From Deltaproteobacteria bacterium (GTDB taxonomy: Bacteria > Desulfobacterota > Deferrisomatia > Deferrisomatales > BM512): 64,000 nt of DNA. The notes under the pieces are model-generated. The model saw only the letters and a program-made list of their open reading frames with translations. It ran no database searches and was not told where the DNA came from. The DNA lies in contig PKTT01000039.1 of NCBI GenBank assembly GCA_002869015.1, positions 19,639 to 83,638 on the forward strand. The letters are read 5' to 3'. This document shows, in pieces, positions 18,550 through 28,117 of the stretch; positions within the stretch are counted from its first letter, which is position 1, and every line of letters begins with the position of its first letter. A program made the position numbers and the translations under genes.

Positions 18550-19656
18550 TATCGCTACACCCTGTTTGTAGCCAAGTCCCCCGTTGCCGTGGATGAGACC
18601 GTAGGGAAGTGATTTTTCCAGCATCTCCCGGTAGACGGCGATTGCTGCCCTTAGCGCGGGGCAGTTCCATGGTGCCCGCGCAAGGTTCATCCCACCCGTT
18701 ATTGTGATGGGCTGCCTCTCAAGGTATGGAATCACCTCGTCGGCCGATGGGACCGCCCCTGAAGCCAGGAGGAAGGCCAAGGGGACCACCGGGTAGCAGA
18801 TGTAAAGCTCGATCGCGCAGAATCCATTTTTCATAAGGGCCTTGATTGATAGACCGGCCGCACGTTCGCACCGCCTTATCGCCTCCGACAGGTGGGTAAA
18901 GGCGCTTATCTCCTCTGCGTTATCAGGGCCGTCGCCTGAAGCTTCTCCCAGCCCTACACCCTCGACCTCAACAAGCTCCTCAAGGCCCAGGGCGGCGGCG
19001 CCTCTCCGTGTGGTTAGGAGTATCTGCCCGCTGTAGTCTATGATTGGGTTGGCGCAGTCCACGCCTCTAAAGAGCGGAGTAACGGGCTCATACCACCTGA
19101 TGCCGGGAAGCTTTACGGGGCCTCTTGTCCTGCCCTCATATGTACGCAGGTAGTTATCAAAGAGCGCCTCCGCGCACTCCTTGAACCATTCATGTGAGAG
19201 CCCTCGCCTCCGCAGAAACCCCTCGGCGACCAACTGATAACCCTCAGGGATAGTTACGCCGTCGTAAATATCCATGAGCTTATGTCGCTCATCCCTTGAG
19301 TAGCCGCTCTTCAGGGGCTCCTCTCCACGGATTACGACTGCGTCGAGGGCGCCGGAGGATATCCTCTGCACACCTTCGTAGATTGCCTCAATGGGGGAAT
19401 TCCCTGAACGGAAATGCCCCTCAGGCAGCTCAGCCTCCCATGGCACCGATAGCGGCACTATCGTGAAGAGCTCACAGGAGAGCCCCGCCTCCCTGGCTTT
19501 TGAAAGGAGGTCTGAGAGCCCCTGGGGTTGATCCGCCGGGGCGTCTATAATTTCCTCAGCGTAGGCGAGGTATACTCTTTCCAGAATGGCCTCCTCATGG
19601 ATTAGATGCTTTCAGTAGTTGCAGCCTAGCACCTTTAAATCGAATAGTTCCAGCAT
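18538..19656 (-). CDS. Divergent thiolase-like protein with possible in-frame Sec codon (UGA at complement 19612..19614)
   Basis: ORF 18538..19458 extends upstream in frame through one TGA to ATG at 19656: MLELFDLKVLGCNY-U-KHLIHEEAILERVYLAYAEEIIDAPADQPQGLSDLLSKAREAGLSCELFTIVPLSVPWE... Thiolase-like segments SPIEAIYEGVQRISSGALDAVVIRGEEPLKS and IHGNGGLGYKQGVAIL. Confidence 0.6.
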
Positions 19657-19750
19657 ACGCTAATTTTGCTCCTCATCTACTCCATTTAATGAGGTATTCT
19701 CCTAATGCTACGTCCATTGGATAGACCACTTAATCGAGCAGCTGAGGATT

Positions 19751-20977
19751 GTGTTGACAAAAAAAGCTGAACTTCTGGCCCCCGCCGGGAATTTCGAGAA
19801 ACTTGAAATAGCCATACACTACGGAGCTGATGCCCTATACCTTTCCGGGCAGGAATTCTCGCTTCGCAATCTCTCGGGAAACTTTACCCCCGAGGAGCTA
19901 AAGCGCGGAATCGACCTCGCCCACGAGGCCGGGGTTAAGGTATACGTCGCCATCAACGCTTTTTTAAGGAACGCCGAACTTGACCTGCTGAGAGAGGAGG
20001 TAGCGCGCACCCGGGAGATGTCGCCCGATGCCTTTATAGTGGCCGACCCCGGAGCCCTACAAATAGTGCGCGAGACCGCCCCCCAGGTCCCTATTCACCT
20101 ATCGACTCAAGCAAACACCACCAACGCCGAGGCGGCGCGTTTCTGGCGCTCAGCGGGGGTTAGCCGGATTAACACCGCCCGGGAACTCTCCCTTCGGGAG
20201 ATCTCTGAAATAGCAGCAGGGGTCGACATCGAGATAGAAGCCTTCGTCCACGGGGCCATGTGCATATCATACTCCGGCAGATGCCTCATATCTGCGGCGT
20301 TGACGGGCCGGGACTCCAACCGTGGCGAGTGCACCCAGCCCTGCCGCTGGCGATACAGGCTTGAGGAGGAGACCCGCCCCGGCAAATATCTCCCGGTAAT
20401 GGAGGACGGGCGGGGCACATATATAATGAACTCAAGAGACCTATGCATGGTCGGGCACATCCCGGCGCTCGTCGAAGCGGGGATATCATCATTTAAGGTC
20501 GAAGGGCGGATGAAGGGCATCGGCTACCTTGCCCCCGTAATCAAATGCTACCGCGAGGCTATTGACGCATATTACGAAGACCCTTCTGCCTTCACCGTCA
20601 AGGATGAGTGGCTGGAGGAGCTCTCCCGCGTTAACAGCTGGGGATACTCGACTGGTTTTTACTTCGGCGACCCGACGGAGATAGAACCAAATTTCGCAAA
20701 TGAGCGTCCAACAACTGTCCACCGTTTAGCGGCTAAGGTTCTTAGTGGCGGGAATTCGCCAAAGGTAGATGTGAGAAACAAGGTCATTGCGGGTTCGGAA
20801 ATTGAAATAATCGGGAAACGCGGAGAGGCAACAAAAGCAAAGGTGGAAAAAATAAGGGACAAGTGGGGTGGCGAACTAAAAGAGGCGAACCCCGGCAAGC
20901 AGGTCACCTTTGAGTTGGGCGTCAATTGCGAGGTAAACGACCTCTTAAGGATAGGCGAAGATTACACGCACAGCTAA
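19751..20977 (+). CDS. Peptidase U32 family protein (YegQ/TrhP-like)
   Basis: KKAELLAPAGNFEKLEIAIHYGADALYLSGQEFSLR, SYSGRCLISAALTGRDSNRGECTQPCRWRY, FKVEGRMKGIGYLAPVIKCYREAID. Confidence 0.94.
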   Translation: MLTKKAELLAPAGNFEKLEIAIHYGADALYLSGQEFSLRNLSGNFTPEELKRGIDLAHEAGVKVYVAINAFLRNAELDLLREEVARTREMSPDAFIVADPGALQIVRETAPQVPIHLSTQANTTNAEAARFWRSAGVSRINTARELSLREISEIAAGVDIEIEAFVHGAMCISYSGRCLISAALTGRDSNRGECTQPCRWRYRLEEETRPGKYLPVMEDGRGTYIMNSRDLCMVGHIPALVEAGISSFKVEGRMKGIGYLAPVIKCYREAIDAYYEDPSAFTVKDEWLEELSRVNSWGYSTGFYFGDPTEIEPNFANERPTTVHRLAAKVLSGGNSPKVDVRNKVIAGSEIEIIGKRGEATKAKVEKIRDKWGGELKEANPGKQVTFELGVNCEVNDLLRIGEDYTHS

Positions 20978-21075
20978 GCGCTTACACCTAACGCCCGGAC
21001 CATCTTAGCGGGAAGATAAGTGCTGCCCCACGCAAAAGCCTAGTAGAGTTGGTAGACTTTAGCTGGCGGATATGT

Positions 21076-21109
21076 AAAAGTGGGCCGTCCTAGTGGGCAG
21101 CCCACTTTT
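21076..21109 (+). terminator. Intrinsic terminator
   Basis: AAAAGTGGGC...GCCCACTTTT downstream of the U32 gene. Confidence 0.7.
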
Positions 21110-21196
21110 CACTTGTCAGTCTGGAACTTTTTAAGGCATAGGGTTACGCTGCCACTAAAAGAGCGCACCGATTACGATTTTAAGCAGGTTTTAAAT

Positions 21197-22228
21197 ATGA
21201 AGTTTCTAAGGCGCAAAGCGGGAGCAGAGCGCTTCCTAATAATTCAGCTTCGACAATTGGGGGACGTTGTACTTACAACAGCGCTCGCGCGCATCCTCAA
21301 AGAGGAGCGGCCGGGATGTTTTGTGGGGTTCCTCACGGAAGAGCCAAGTTATGAGCTCCTCAAAGGTAGCCCCTACATTGACGAACTTTATCTACACCGC
21401 CGCAAAGACTCTTTCTTCAACGAAGCCAAGTTAATTTTTAAGCTGAGGAAGCGTCGCTTCAACGCGGTATTCGACACAATGAGCAACCCTACCTCCGCGA
21501 TAATCACCTATCTTACAGGAGCGCCACGCCGCATAGGCTATGATACAACCATCAGGAGATCGGCTTACACCGATGCGGTGCCGAGAAGCGATGGCTACGT
21601 GGTCGATGTAAAGCGAACCCTTCTTGAACGCTACGGCATAAAAAGCGAGTGGAACCGCCCAGAGCTCTTCCTCTCGGAGGAGGAAAAGAGCTGGGCGGAA
21701 GAGATCAAAAGAACACTTGCCGCTAATGCGGGCACCACCCGCCTCTTCACCATAGACGCCACACACAAGCACCGATACCGCCGCTGGACCATAGATGGCT
21801 ATGCAGAGCTTTCAAAGATGCTATCAAGCAGATATGATGCAGCGCCCCTGGCATTGTGGGGTCCTGGGGAAGAGTGGGTGGTAAAAGAGCTTGCCGAGAA
21901 ATCCGGCGGCGCCGTTGCTGTAGCGCCGCAGACGACAGTGAGAAAAATGGCCGCGCTCATCGAGGCGGCGGACTTCCATATAGGCAACTGCTCCGCGCCA
22001 AGGCATATCGCTGTAGCTGTAGGCACCCCAACCTTCATAATACCCGGCACATCGCAGATAAGTTGGCTGCACCCCGATGAAGAGCACGATATAGACCCCT
22101 TTGCGCCTCCTTGCGCCGAGTGCGGAAATAAGTGCGGAGGGGATGAGCGCAAGTGCATGCTGGAGCGCACGGCAGAGGAGATCGCGCCCTACGCCTACAG
22201 GTGGGGAGACAAACTATTTGGCAATTAA
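21197..22228 (+). CDS. Glycosyltransferase family 9 (heptosyltransferase-like)
   Basis: FLIIQLRQLGDVVLTTALARILKEERP...HIGNCSAPRHIAVAVGTPTFIIPG. The listed ORF start 21080 lies in the terminator, so the internal ATG at 21197 is preferred. Confidence 0.88.
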   Translation: MKFLRRKAGAERFLIIQLRQLGDVVLTTALARILKEERPGCFVGFLTEEPSYELLKGSPYIDELYLHRRKDSFFNEAKLIFKLRKRRFNAVFDTMSNPTSAIITYLTGAPRRIGYDTTIRRSAYTDAVPRSDGYVVDVKRTLLERYGIKSEWNRPELFLSEEEKSWAEEIKRTLAANAGTTRLFTIDATHKHRYRRWTIDGYAELSKMLSSRYDAAPLALWGPGEEWVVKELAEKSGGAVAVAPQTTVRKMAALIEAADFHIGNCSAPRHIAVAVGTPTFIIPGTSQISWLHPDEEHDIDPFAPPCAECGNKCGGDERKCMLERTAEEIAPYAYRWGDKLFGN

Positions 22229-22281
22229 AGGAACTGGGAAAACCCCTCTTAAAACCACATCAAAAGTGATATCGTTTATCT

Positions 22282-22860
22282 ATGGATATTAACAGGTGCT
22301 CCTGGTGCGGCGACAACCCCCTCTACATCTCCTACCACGATAATGAGTGGGGGGTACCGCTATACGACGAAAACCGGCTCTTTGAAATGCTCGTCCTAGA
22401 GGGCGCTCAGGCTGGACTGAGCTGGGTGACGATACTGGGCAAAAGAGAAAATTACAGGCGGGCTTTTCACGACTTTGACGCAAAGCGTGTTGCCGAATTT
22501 GGCGATAAAGACGTTGAGCGCCTCATGATGGACGAAGGGATAGTACGTAACCGGCGTAAAATTGAGGCGGCTATAAACAACGCACGGAGGGTTGTAGAGA
22601 TGGAGCGGGATTTCAGACCGCTATCCTCATACCTCTGGAGCTTCGTTGGGGGAATACCGATTCAAAATAGCTGGGAGCACCTTGAAGAGATCCCCGCTCA
22701 AAACGCCATAAGCGAGTTTATGAGCAGAGACCTTAAAAAGCGCGGCTTCAAATTCGTCGGCCCCACCATCTGCTACGCCCTCATGCAGTCCATCGGCATG
22801 GTAAACGACCACCTCACCTCATGCTACCGCCACCAAGAGGTGAAAAATCTAACTTCTTAA
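22282..22860 (+). CDS. tag: DNA-3-methyladenine glycosylase I
   Basis: RCSWCGDNPLYISYHDNEWGVPLYDENRLFEMLVLEGAQAGLSW...KKRGFKFVGPTICYALMQSIGMVNDH. Confidence 0.96.
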   Translation: MDINRCSWCGDNPLYISYHDNEWGVPLYDENRLFEMLVLEGAQAGLSWVTILGKRENYRRAFHDFDAKRVAEFGDKDVERLMMDEGIVRNRRKIEAAINNARRVVEMERDFRPLSSYLWSFVGGIPIQNSWEHLEEIPAQNAISEFMSRDLKKRGFKFVGPTICYALMQSIGMVNDHLTSCYRHQEVKNLTS

Positions 22861-22908
22861 AAGTCGGCAGACGCTTGAAAACAAGTCCAGCGCATTCCAA
22901 AGCGCTGT

Positions 22909-24264
22909 TTATTTAGCGAGTGTTCCCCTCCTTAGTCTAGCTGTGTACTCAAAGGTTTTCTTTTCTCCTGGAGCCATGTTTAGGGTGTACTGGATAGTGT
23001 CGGCGTCCACTTTTTCATATTTTCCATAGTCACCCGCAGAGGCTACATCCCAGAAGTTCCACCCAAGATTCCTGCGAACCTCCACTGTGGACCTCTGCCC
23101 ACGCAGATTCTCCACTTCGACCTTGTAGCTTAGGACATCCATATGGCCTTCGATGTACTTCCTACCCGTCTGTTTATAGGTATTCCACTCGTACCCGTCC
23201 TTGGCGGAGCTCATCTCGGTAACCTTTACCCTGACGTCGCGGGTTACGCCCAAATTCAGGTTAACTTCGCCCTCCTTTGGGATGTACTTGGTCTCCCTCG
23301 CGCCGACAAATGTGAGCGCTCCATCATCTCCGCTCTCTCGAAACACCATCACAGCACCGCCGGGGATTGGCTCTCCGCCTAGTTTGTGTGCGGTGTCGTT
23401 GGCAAAGGAGATGAAGCGTATCACGCCCTCGCCATAACGCTCCGGCTCATATCGGTAGAGGCTCTCCACAGGTACGCTTTCAGCTGAGAAGGACGTAAGG
23501 CGTTTGCCCCAACCGTCATTGATCTCCTCGGTACCCTCAATGGTGTAGAGAAAATATTCACTGAGCCCCTCTTTGACAATCTCCTTGGGAGCCGCCCTGC
23601 CCATCATCATCTTTGCTACGGCACGGGGCGCGGCAACTTCATCGTTCTCCATCTCGTATTGAATTTGAGGCATGGGGCGGCTTCCGATTGGCCGTCCATA
23701 GGGAGCGTCGCCCCTACGCGCAAGCTCCGCCACGCGGTCAAGAAGGTTTATCTTGCCCACGATAAGGCGCGTCTCGGCGTTCGGGTAGTCCTCTCCGCTG
23801 CTGTTATTCACGAGGACGTAACCCTCAAGCTCCATGCTGGCTTCATCCTGGGAGAGGGTCGCCATGTAAAAGGCGCGCCAGCTGATGCCGCTTGTGAAAT
23901 AGCTTATCTCCACGGGAACCGGCCCTGCGGCGCTGGCGGCTACATTCCAGACTCCTACTCCCCCCACCCTCGCTGGATAGAGGAGGTCATTTACCAATAT
24001 ATCCCTGTCAAGCGCGCGGGGCAGAAGCTCCAGAGACGTTGGGTCAATGAGGGTCCCTGCCCAGCTGAACTGGAGTCTGTTCTCGCCTTCTCGCATGGTG
24101 AGCTTTCTCATATCTCTCGCCAGAGTGAGGTCGGCGGAGTTATAGATGGTTAGCTGGACACGCTCCTGCTCTGGGAGGGTTACGAGGTCAACCTTTGCCA
24201 ACGCAGCGGTGGGGAGGAGCAGAGAGATGACGAGGGCGACCTTGATTATGCTCTTTGTTTTCAT
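22909..24264 (-). CDS. DUF4139 domain exported protein
   Basis: Signal peptide; VVYNSADLTLARDMRKLTMREGENRLQFSW-type N domain; ETKYIPKEGEVNLNLGVTRDVRVK; VEVENLRGQRSTVEVR. Confidence 0.75.
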   Translation of the reverse strand: MKTKSIIKVALVISLLLPTAALAKVDLVTLPEQERVQLTIYNSADLTLARDMRKLTMREGENRLQFSWAGTLIDPTSLELLPRALDRDILVNDLLYPARVGGVGVWNVAASAAGPVPVEISYFTSGISWRAFYMATLSQDEASMELEGYVLVNNSSGEDYPNAETRLIVGKINLLDRVAELARRGDAPYGRPIGSRPMPQIQYEMENDEVAAPRAVAKMMMGRAAPKEIVKEGLSEYFLYTIEGTEEINDGWGKRLTSFSAESVPVESLYRYEPERYGEGVIRFISFANDTAHKLGGEPIPGGAVMVFRESGDDGALTFVGARETKYIPKEGEVNLNLGVTRDVRVKVTEMSSAKDGYEWNTYKQTGRKYIEGHMDVLSYKVEVENLRGQRSTVEVRRNLGWNFWDVASAGDYGKYEKVDADTIQYTLNMAPGEKKTFEYTARLRRGTLAK

Positions 24265-24274
24265 CGTCTCTCTC

Positions 24275-25405
24275 CTATCGGTTCCATATATCGCGGGTCA
24301 GGTTGCTATAAGCCAGCTCCCGCTTCTCACCGGGACCGAGGGCTACATATAATACAAGCTCGCTCGAACTTTTTCTCTCCCACTTGACGTTCGCCTCAGT
24401 AACCTCCCAATCTCCGCTGGGGTGCTCGACAATCTCCAGCGCAACCGGGGTGTCCTTGAAGTTCTCCACTCTAAAGGTAAAACGCTCAACCCTGTCACGC
24501 AGCACCGGGTCTTTGCGGCTGGGGCGATGGTTTAGCTCCTCATAGCCGATGCGTTTTTTTGTTACTTTGACATCGCGGCTAAAGCCTATCTTAACCCTCA
24601 TCTTCGCCCCCGGCGGCGTGAAGTCAACGTTATCCTCTCCGAGGAAAATTGTCGCATCGTAGCCATCATCCTGGAAGATGCGCATCTTCCCCTCCCATAG
24701 GCTTCCCTGCCCCAGACCGGCGTCCGGTGTATTTATGAACTCGTAATAGACGGGGATCGAGACGTCGGACTCCTCCCGCTCCGGCTCCCACGGGAGATTA
24801 TTTGAGTCCCAGAGGAGGGTTTTGGCCATTGGCACATCATTGGCACGAAAGAGCACCGCACGGCGGGTTTCGCCGCTAATTGAGGGGGTAGTCATGAGCG
24901 CGCCGCCATCCAGCGAGATCAGCGCCCCATCGAAATCCTCCCCGGAGAAGTTACGGAGCACCCCGAGCCCTGTTATGTCTAGCGTCGTCTCGGCCTTGTC
25001 AGCAACTGCCCTGTAGGCCACTAGACGGTCGATGTCGCGGAGAAGATAGCTAATCCTTACCCTCTCCTCCAAGGGCGCTGCGGCGTTTATCCTCCAGATG
25101 AGGGCCGCCTCACCAGGCGGGTAGGAGACAGAGAGCAGGGTAACCGCTTCAGGATGGGAGAGCACCTTAAACCTTATGGAGTCGGGGTTTACGCTAACCC
25201 CACGCCAGGAAAAATCAACCAGATTCTCCCCGGCTTGAAGGGTCAGCACCCGCTCCTCCTCTATGAGGGTGGCGTCGGGGTTATCGAGGCGAATGGTAAC
25301 TGATTCACGCTCGGGCAAAGCGGTTAGCTTGGTACGGGCCGATGCGCCGGAGGTTAACGCCAGCACCATGAGGGCGGCTAAAAAGGATGGCAAAAGCTTC
25401 TTCAT
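24275..25405 (-). CDS. Second DUF4139-like exported protein (tandem paralog)
   Basis: Same architecture as neighbour: LTLQAGENLVDFSWRGVSVNPDSIRF..., VENFKDTPVALEIVEH, LGPGEKRELAY. Confidence 0.7.
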   Translation of the reverse strand: MKKLLPSFLAALMVLALTSGASARTKLTALPERESVTIRLDNPDATLIEEERVLTLQAGENLVDFSWRGVSVNPDSIRFKVLSHPEAVTLLSVSYPPGEAALIWRINAAAPLEERVRISYLLRDIDRLVAYRAVADKAETTLDITGLGVLRNFSGEDFDGALISLDGGALMTTPSISGETRRAVLFRANDVPMAKTLLWDSNNLPWEPEREESDVSIPVYYEFINTPDAGLGQGSLWEGKMRIFQDDGYDATIFLGEDNVDFTPPGAKMRVKIGFSRDVKVTKKRIGYEELNHRPSRKDPVLRDRVERFTFRVENFKDTPVALEIVEHPSGDWEVTEANVKWERKSSSELVLYVALGPGEKRELAYSNLTRDIWNR

Positions 25406-25787
25406 CTCGGCTCCTCCGGTTAGGATTTATTTCACCAACTATATCACCTAATAGTCTTTTGGTAACAGCTAAGGGAGGACAGATGAGTTTGAGACGATGA
25501 AGTGGGCAATTAAGTATTAACTTTCACTGCCTCCCTCTTCTTCTTTCAATCTATTCATATGGTTTAAAAAGAGTGTTGCACAAATATTATAGACTATAAA
25601 AATGCATGCTGTATGGAAGATATAGAGTCGCGCCTGTACCAATTTCCACTGAGTTTGGGTATATTTGCCAAGCGGTTTTACGTAGCGGGTTTCTACTCGC
25701 TTCCCTGCCGCTATAAGCAGGCACACCTCTTGCTTTATCCTAGAGGACTCAACTCAACTAACACGGAACCCCAACTGAGGAACCGAT

Positions 25788-26669
25788 ATGCACCGTAAGC
25801 TAGATAAGATTTTCTACGAGGTAAAAAAACCAACCCTTACCTGGGATGATATAGGCGGCTTTGCCGAGGTGAAGCAGCTGGTAAAGGAGATGGTCTCCCT
25901 GCCACTGATGAAGCCTGAGCTGATGAAAAAGGTGGGCCTTCAGCGCCCCGCCGGGGTCATGCTCTGGGGGCCGCTTGGTGTCGGAATAACGATGCTCGCG
26001 GAGGCCGCCGCAACCGAGGCGGGTGTCTCCTTTGTCTACGTTTCCGGCCAGGAGATGCTAGGAAAGCCGGAGCAGGTTAAGGAGGCTTTCCACGACGCCG
26101 TGCATGAAGCCCCCTGTGTACTCTTCATCTCCGATACTGAGTGGCTATGCCCACGCGCCGGCTGCTCCTACGAGTGGGGGCCGGGAAACCTCCGCGGAAT
26201 CCCGCCGACCTTCGCCGACAAGGAACTCTCGGAGCTCTTTATCCGCGAGATTGACAAGATTCAGGAGAATGAAAACGTTATGCTCGTAGGCTCCTGCTAC
26301 CGCATCGACACCGTGGATCAGGCGATAATCAAGGAAAAACGACGCTTCAACCGCAAGATTTTCGTTCACCCCCCCCGCGCAATCGATCGAGAGGGGATGA
26401 TTAAGATATACCTCGACAAGATGCCCTCGGTGGACCCGCGTGTGACCGCTGAGGAGCTCTCTCACAAGACAGAGGGCTATGTGGGATGGGACGCCGAATC
26501 GCTCTGCAAACGAGCGGCGCTTGAGGCGGTTATGGCGGACCGGGACGTGGTAACTCTGGAAGATTTCGAGAAGGCGCTGACCCAGGTTGAGCCATGGCTG
26601 ACACCTGACATGACCGAGGTCTACCTGGAGATTGACAAGAATGACTGCCCCCACCATTACGCTTTCTAA
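25788..26669 (+). CDS. CDC48-like AAA domain protein with degenerate Walker motifs
   Basis: TWDDIGGFAEVKQLVKEMVSLPLMKPELMKKVGLQRPAGVMLWGPLGVGITMLAEAAATEAG; FISDTEW in place of FIDEID. Confidence 0.85.
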   Translation: MHRKLDKIFYEVKKPTLTWDDIGGFAEVKQLVKEMVSLPLMKPELMKKVGLQRPAGVMLWGPLGVGITMLAEAAATEAGVSFVYVSGQEMLGKPEQVKEAFHDAVHEAPCVLFISDTEWLCPRAGCSYEWGPGNLRGIPPTFADKELSELFIREIDKIQENENVMLVGSCYRIDTVDQAIIKEKRRFNRKIFVHPPRAIDREGMIKIYLDKMPSVDPRVTAEELSHKTEGYVGWDAESLCKRAALEAVMADRDVVTLEDFEKALTQVEPWLTPDMTEVYLEIDKNDCPHHYAF

Positions 26670-27099
26670 AGAGGAGCGCAGGACGTTCTTCGACGCCCTA
26701 AAGATGCTCCACGGGCACCGCTGCCCCATGTCTATCCTTGGGGCACGCCTTGGGCTGGCGGCGCGCGCCCACGTCGGACGGCATGGCGAGAGCGGCGACG
26801 TTACCGCCCTCTACCACCACCAGACCTGCGCTATAGATGGCATCCAGCTGGCCCTGGGCACCACCGGGGGCAATAAAAATATCGAGGCGCGCCCCGAGGG
26901 TGAGCACCGCCTCACGGCGACCAACAAGACCAAGCGTATGTACATAACGGTTAGGCTCTCCGAAGAGGCCCTGAGGCGCGGCAAGGAGTACGCTGAGCTT
27001 AGGAGCGCTGGCGGCGATCCTGTGAAGATGGAGGAGATACTCCTAGGCCTTGAGGAAGCTCCGGAGGAGGAGCTTGTCGAGGTGTTGGAGCGCATCTGA
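26641..27099 (+). CDS. FmdE-like (formylmethanofuran dehydrogenase subunit E domain) protein
   Basis: FFDALKMLHGHRCPMSILGARLGLAA...HHQTCAIDGIQLALGTTGGNKNIEARPEGEHRLTATN. Confidence 0.8.
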   Translation: MTAPTITLSKEERRTFFDALKMLHGHRCPMSILGARLGLAARAHVGRHGESGDVTALYHHQTCAIDGIQLALGTTGGNKNIEARPEGEHRLTATNKTKRMYITVRLSEEALRRGKEYAELRSAGGDPVKMEEILLGLEEAPEEELVEVLERI

Positions 27100-28049
27100 T
27101 GGAGATCGCAAAGGAGTTTTTACATATAGTCCTCACTGAAGCGGGGAAGATGTGGTGGTTCACCCTCATCGGCGTCACCGTGGCGGCGCTCATAAAAACT
27201 TACCAGCTGGATAAAAACGTAAGAAAATACGTAGGCCGCTTTGGCGTCCTCTCAATCCTGGTTGCTACCGCTATTGGGGCATTCTCCCCGCTTTGCTCAT
27301 GCGGAATCCTGCCAATAATAATTCCAATGGCGCTCTCCGGCGTGCCACTACCACCGCTTATGGCGCTCCTGACGACCTCACCGGTGATGGATCCCAGCTC
27401 ATTTTTCCTTACCATGGGAGGTGTAGGCGAGGAGCTCGCCTGGTGGAAGTTCGGTGGTGCGATTTTTCTGGGGCTCTCCTCTGGGTTCGTTACTCTTTTT
27501 CTTGTGCGCACAGGTTATTTTTCTGGAAACATTGTGCGAATGAAGCCGGTACATACTGATGAGGGCGAGTTGGCCTCCGCCTATGAGATTGGGTGCGCCA
27601 ACAACCTCATTTTAAAGACGATGACAGTCAAGCCTCGTGAATCGAAGCTCTTATTTTTTATAGATCGATTCCTCGATGTAGGGCTTTTCGTAGGAATGTG
27701 GGTTGCGATAGCCATAGTTTTGGAGGCGGTGATCCAGCTCTTCGTTCCCATTAACTGGGTCACTTGGCTTGTCGGCAAGGAGGGGATGACCTCCGTTGTT
27801 GCGGCGGCGCTGGTCGCGCTTCCGCTGCCTGCGCACCAGGTCCCGGTGGTGCCTATTCTCGCCGGGCTACAAGCAAAGGGGATATCCGTTGGCGCGGATA
27901 TTGCTTTTTTAATGGCCGGACCGGTAACTTCAATTCCGGCGATTGGAGCACTTTCGGCGATCTTCTTGCCGCGAGTGGTGGTATCATTCATAATTACAGG
28001 GCTTGCGGGTTCCATCATCCTCGGCGCATTGAGAATGGGCTTTGGATGA
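27099..28049 (+). CDS. COG0701-type permease (ArsP / SO_0444 Cu-Zn efflux-like)
   Basis: FSPLCSCGILPIIIPMALSGVPLPPLMALLTTSPVMDPSSFFLT; multiple TM helices; TGATG coupling to the FmdE gene. Confidence 0.85.
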   Translation: MEIAKEFLHIVLTEAGKMWWFTLIGVTVAALIKTYQLDKNVRKYVGRFGVLSILVATAIGAFSPLCSCGILPIIIPMALSGVPLPPLMALLTTSPVMDPSSFFLTMGGVGEELAWWKFGGAIFLGLSSGFVTLFLVRTGYFSGNIVRMKPVHTDEGELASAYEIGCANNLILKTMTVKPRESKLLFFIDRFLDVGLFVGMWVAIAIVLEAVIQLFVPINWVTWLVGKEGMTSVVAAALVALPLPAHQVPVVPILAGLQAKGISVGADIAFLMAGPVTSIPAIGALSAIFLPRVVVSFIITGLAGSIILGALRMGFG

Positions 28050-28117
28050 CGAACCTTGCGTCACTTATTTGATTTAATGACGAATTACCGACGGAACACC
28101 ATACAAAGGAGTCGGCA

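Noticed and set aside
21080-21196. N-terminal extension of the GT9 protein
   Set aside because: It lies over an intrinsic terminator; the conserved domain starts at the ATG at 21197.
25517-25726. 69-aa minus-strand ORF
   Set aside because: AT-rich region, no family pattern and no clear RBS; too weak to call.
25660-25740. tRNA-like GCCAAGCGG...GCGGGTTTCTACTCGC fragment
   Set aside because: No complete cloverleaf, no canonical T-arm GTTCGANNC; not a tRNA.
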